Assembly: GCA_021152555.1 (NCBI GenBank)
Contig: JAGKVE010000006.1
Location: 94,007 to 158,006 of the forward strand
Source of the DNA: Bacteroidia bacterium
GTDB taxonomy: Bacteria > Bacteroidota > Bacteroidia > Bacteroidales > Paludibacteraceae
Direction: 5' to 3'
DNA length: 64,000 nucleotides
Position numbers and translations under genes: made by a program. Of the stretch, positions 61,693 to 64,000 are shown piece by piece. Every line of letters begins with the position of its first letter. Within the stretch, counting starts at the first letter, position 1. A model generated the notes under the pieces. That model worked only from the letters and a program-made list of their open reading frames with translations. It was not told the origin of the DNA and made no database searches.

Positions 61693-62373
61693 GTGTTCTA
61701 ACTCCTTTTCTTTCAGTATCTGAATGTGCCGGCCATTGATGGCGATTACACCTTCCTGCGCAAACTGGCTGAGCGTTCGGATGGCGTTGCTCGTTGTCAT
61801 GTTGCTCATGTTCGCTAAGTCCTCGCGGGGCAAAAGCATGGCTATCGTGTGACCGTCTTCCTCATAGCCGTAGTTCTTGAGGAGCAGCAATAGGCTCTCT
61901 GCCAAGCGGCCGCGGATATGTTTTTGAGTCAAATTAACGGTCTGGATTTCTGAAAAGGCCAAATCTTTCGCCATCATCAGCATTACTTGATAACACAGAG
62001 CACCATTGGATTGCACCAAGTCATTGAAGACTGAGCGTTCGATGCGGTAAACGGTACACGCTTCAAATGCGCTTGCACTCGAGTTGTAACTCTCATCTGC
62101 AATACAGGCACGGTAACCGAAAATATCGTATGGTTTCAGAAGACGGATGATCTGTTGGCGTTGACCGATACCGGCTTTGTAAATACGCACCTTGCCGCGA
62201 AGCAGCATCCATGCGTAATGAGGTTCGTCGCCGTCATTATGGATAATATCGTTCTTGTCGTAATGTACGATTGCTACATGTTGCGCCAATAGCGTGCGCT
62301 CGGAATCTGTCAATGTCTGCCATAGGGGATTGAGTTCCCACAGCGGAGCAAATTTTTCTTCCTGATTTTTCAT
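61675..62373 (-). CDS. Crp/Fnr-family transcriptional regulator
   Basis: 232 aa. An N-terminal cyclic-nucleotide-type beta-roll (HYDKNDIIHNDGDEPHYAWMLLRGKVRIYK), a long dimer helix and a C-terminal winged helix with LPREDLANMSNMTTSNAIRTL as recognition region. There is no N-terminal cysteine cluster, so it is not an Fnr-type oxygen sensor. Ligand unknown; Bacteroidota members often act without cAMP. Confidence 0.92.
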   Translation of the reverse strand: MKNQEEKFAPLWELNPLWQTLTDSERTLLAQHVAIVHYDKNDIIHNDGDEPHYAWMLLRGKVRIYKAGIGQRQQIIRLLKPYDIFGYRACIADESYNSSASAFEACTVYRIERSVFNDLVQSNGALCYQVMLMMAKDLAFSEIQTVNLTQKHIRGRLAESLLLLLKNYGYEEDGHTIAMLLPREDLANMSNMTTSNAIRTLSQFAQEGVIAINGRHIQILKEKELEHISRLG

Positions 62374-62401
62374 AATCCGTTTACACGATTTCTAAAACTC
62401 T

Positions 62402-62435
62402 TGCAAAGATAGTACTTTTTTTTTGAATACGCAAA
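62402..62435 (-). promoter_or_regulatory. promoter of the Crp-family gene
   Basis: On the minus strand, TTTG (62435-62432), CGTATTC plus A9, TATCTTTG. Confidence 0.8.
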
Positions 62436-62459
62436 TTATTGCACAAAATAGCAGGATTT

Positions 62460-62491
62460 TTTGGATATATCGGAAATTTGTAGTATCTTTG
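62460..62491 (+). promoter_or_regulatory. promoter of the 62527 gene
   Basis: TTTG (62460-62463), 20 bases, TATCTTTG (62484-62491). Confidence 0.75.
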
Positions 62492-62526
62492 CACCGAAAA
62501 CAATAATTTATAATTCAAGACTTTTT

Positions 62527-62817
62527 ATGAAGCGTGCTTACTCAAAGTGGGGTAGTGTGGCCTTAATCACTGTTATCTATCTTGTCGCCGGAATCATCGG
62601 CTGGCTGGTATTTCGTTCGGTTATGCAGTTTTCACCCTCCCTTGAAGTGAGGGCAAAGCTGGGATTGCTCCTCGCCGACGTTGCTGCTACCGTTGTTGTA
62701 TGGGCGTTCGGATCTTCGATGGAGAACCGGCAGCTCGCGAAAAAACCGGAATACGCGGAATACCGCAAACAAACAAGATTACTTCATTTGATGAATTATG
62801 CTGGTGTACGTTTTTGA
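62527..62817 (+). CDS. short membrane protein resembling an internally deleted DUF1295 protein
   Basis: 96 aa from ATG 62527. Residues 1-66 (two helices, LADVAATVVVWAFGSS) resemble the N-terminus of DUF1295 steroid-reductase-like membrane proteins, while the rest, ENRQLAKKPEYAEYRKQT, resembles their C-terminus. The 150 or so residues normally in between are absent, with the frame kept. It may be a deletion derivative or a separate small family. The stop overlaps the HAD gene by 20 bp. Confidence 0.55.
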   Translation: MKRAYSKWGSVALITVIYLVAGIIGWLVFRSVMQFSPSLEVRAKLGLLLADVAATVVVWAFGSSMENRQLAKKPEYAEYRKQTRLLHLMNYAGVRF

Positions 62818-63433
62818 CTTGGGTGGGGTGCTGATTAACTTGGATGTGAAGCGCTGTTTCATCGCCTTTGAAAAACTTATGGGCGAAGAGAACATGCGCG
62901 TTATGTTGGGGATGGACCACAATGGAGAAGGCGTCAAAGCGGTCAGCGTGGCGTCCAAACAACTCATGGCGGACTTTGAAAGAGGACTCATCTCACCCGA
63001 TGAATTTATAGAAGATGTGCTCAGATACTGCTATCCGGGCACTACGCGTGACATGGTGTTGGAGGCATGGATGGCGATGTTGGACGAACTGCCCGAAGAA
63101 AGATTGCAATTTGTTGATTCTCTGCGAACTAAAGGATGCAAAGTGTACCTGTTATCCAATGGTAACGACCTGCATTTTGATTTCATCAACCGCAAATATC
63201 ATCTGGACACTCATTTCGATGGATTCTTCCTCTCGCAAAAAATGCACATGGCGAAACCGGAACCGCAGATTTTTAACGCTGTGCAACAGGCCATCGGATA
63301 CCCCGAATCCGTCGTTTTCATCGATGATATTCTGGTGAACCGGCAAGCAGCAGAACAAACCGTTGGATGGCAGACTTTCGACTCCATCACCTCACTCATC
63401 AATAATACTACAGCTGCAGCGAATTTAATGTAA
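62798..63433 (+). CDS. HAD-family hydrolase
   Basis: 211 aa. Motif I VFDLGGVLINLD (D6; the second acid is replaced by Gly, usual in the YihX/epoxide-hydrolase-like branch), motif II LLSNGND, motif III Lys in HMAKPEP and motif IV FIDDILVN. It is probably a small-molecule phosphatase such as a sugar-phosphate phosphatase. Confidence 0.9.
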   Translation: MLVYVFDLGGVLINLDVKRCFIAFEKLMGEENMRVMLGMDHNGEGVKAVSVASKQLMADFERGLISPDEFIEDVLRYCYPGTTRDMVLEAWMAMLDELPEERLQFVDSLRTKGCKVYLLSNGNDLHFDFINRKYHLDTHFDGFFLSQKMHMAKPEPQIFNAVQQAIGYPESVVFIDDILVNRQAAEQTVGWQTFDSITSLINNTTAAANLM

Positions 63434-63439
63434 CGTAAT

Positions 63440-63460
63440 TCCCGTTACGGGATATTTTTT
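63440..63460 (+). terminator. HAD gene terminator
   Basis: TCCCG-tta-CGGGA followed by TATTTTTT, 6 bases past the stop. The stem is short. Confidence 0.6.
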
Positions 63461-63482
63461 ACACCATTTTGTGGTCGTTTTT

Positions 63483-63514
63483 CTTGCATATATCAAAAAA
63501 AAGCAGTAATTTTG
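63483..63514 (+). promoter_or_regulatory. promoter of the structured RNA locus
   Basis: CTTG (63483-63486), CATATATC plus A8, TAATTTTG (63507-63514). Confidence 0.8.
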
Positions 63515-63560
63515 CACCGCAAAATGCAACGCTGGCACCGACAGCGTAAAAAAGTGGTGA
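63507..63560 (+). repeat. duplicated promoter-proximal leader, copy B
   Basis: Matches minus-strand 6640-6587 in 51 of 54 positions. It contains the -7 box, the hairpin CGCTG-gcaccga-CAGCG (63530-63546) and the start of a 21-codon ORF (63524-63589, MQRWHRQRKKVVKKCDGTHF...). Confidence 0.8.
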
Positions 63561-63855
63561 AGAAGTGCGACGGAACGCACTTCGAGTGAAGCGCCCGAGT
63601 AGTACCCACTACGAGGATAAAGCGCAAACATAGAATAAAATAAATTAGGCGCAAAACGTTGCGCCAAAATAGCGTAATAAGCCGAAAAAACTTGATTCTT
63701 CGGAACCTGAACAACTTCAAAGAATCATTAATAACTCAAGTACGGTTTATGCACGCTCACGTATCAGCGTGAGTTTTCCGTGCATTTATTTGAGTTATTA
63801 AGGTAAGTTCAGGACCTCGAAGAATCAAATGAAGCAGCGAAAGCGCACGCTTTTT
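63520..63855 (+). ncRNA. candidate structured RNA, 6S-like long hairpin
   Basis: After the promoter come hairpins at 63530-63546, 63562-63583 (8 bp), 63591-63625, 63648-63665 (7 bp) and a 137-nt interrupted hairpin at 63692-63828 built of 11, 7, 12, 7 and 6 bp perfect stems. Between the 7- and 12-bp stems is a 15/5-nt asymmetric bubble. AAAGC-gcac-GCTTT followed by T3 near 63840-63855 could end the transcript. The long hairpin with a large bubble is the 6S RNA plan; Bacteroidota have a described variant (6S-Flavo). No long ORF lies here. tmRNA, RNase P RNA and SRP RNA signatures are absent. Confidence 0.6.
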
Positions 63856-64000
63856 GTATGTCTGTCGCCTTCCGGATTATCTGGAATTTCCGGAATAGCG
63901 TAGCGGTCTGAGATACTAATTAACTATATATCGGAGAATGCCTCCTGCCGAATAGTAAATTGGAGGATAATTAAAAGTTGCGCCCGACACATATTAGGGA
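63856..64000. other. window end, no gene recognised
   Basis: It holds a TTCCGGA / TCCGGAA hairpin (63870-63895), copy B of the 24-bp CCGGA element and a CCTCC/GGAGG pairing. The window ends before any gene can be identified. Confidence 0.5.
63887..63910 (+). repeat. dispersed 24-bp CCGGA element, copy B
   Basis: 23 of 24 positions match minus-strand 4617-4594. Confidence 0.7.

Noticed and set aside
63520..64000. RNase P RNA, tmRNA or SRP RNA at the window end
   Set aside because: The conserved RNase P GAGGAAAGTCC-type segment, a tmRNA tRNA-like end and an SRP GGAA-tetraloop domain are all missing.

Overview
The window reads as chromosomal DNA of a Bacteroidota bacterium, most likely order Bacteroidales and probably a gut-type anaerobe. 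Almost every transcription start that can be seen has the phylum's promoter, TTTG (or CTTG) then 20 bases then TAnnTTTG, usually with an A- or T-tract in the spacer. Gene content agrees: an Na+-pumping methylmalonyl-CoA decarboxylase operon (propionate branch), a V-type ATPase operon with DUF2764 in place of subunit C, pectinesterases, RND efflux with lipoprotein adaptor, and many short lipoproteins. Genus cannot be told from the sequence. There are no rRNA genes, CRISPR arrays, transposase genes or phage genes.

Layout. 0-7 kb: AddB-like nuclease, mtaB (with a small upstream ORF), a membrane LtaS/sulfatase-type enzyme, and a gene-free stretch with two nearly identical 94-bp structured repeats. 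7-12 kb: ribosomal block rplM-rpsI-rpsB-tsf with structured leaders, then an AsmA/DUF748-like protein and a PepSY-like remnant. 12-16 kb: recQ, a small lipoprotein, gltX. 16-20.3 kb: mce-mmdA-oadG-biotin carrier-oadB. 20.3-24.4 kb: a sensor kinase overlapping ispE antisense, an acyl-CoA/AMP ligase, a hypothetical. 24.8-34.5 kb: PrsW-like protease, flavin reductase, the V-ATPase operon (E, DUF2764, A, B, D, I, K), fabD. 34.55 kb: tRNA-Ala(GGC). 34.6-38.3 kb: a minus-strand run in which three of five genes are broken. 38.3-44.5 kb: DUF4251-like lipoprotein, septoil-knot-like repeat protein, nitrilase-like protein, 5'-nucleotidase, SprT-like, UmuC-type polymerase, SDR. 44.6-61.7 kb, plus strand: nitroreductase, two pectinesterases, AspT-family transporter, MATE, RND adaptor and pump, phosphopantetheinyl transferase, dnaX, YgiQ radical SAM protein, M23 peptidase. 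61.7-63.4 kb: Crp-family regulator, an apparently internally deleted membrane protein, HAD hydrolase. 63.5-64 kb: a promoter followed by a highly structured, non-coding region.

How the genes work together. The decarboxylase operon would turn methylmalonyl-CoA into propionyl-CoA and pump Na+. The V-ATPase rotor protein K carries the Thr-Gln / Gln / Glu set known as the Na+ site of the Enterococcus hirae enzyme, so both may share a sodium circuit. The pectinesterases point to plant polysaccharide use.

Features that ordinary annotation would miss: (1) a ~335-nt structured RNA candidate at 63.5 kb with a 137-nt interrupted hairpin like 6S RNA, whose promoter and leader are duplicated upstream of the LtaS-like gene 57 kb away; (2) short, locus-specific tandem or palindromic microrepeats in many spacers, with the same kind of sequence inside recQ, gltX, atpI and fabD in frame; (3) an operon with a frameshift, an in-frame TAG and an in-frame TGA in three genes; (4) a 126-bp antisense overlap of two conserved C-termini; (5) terminator hairpins that contain the -33 element of the next promoter.
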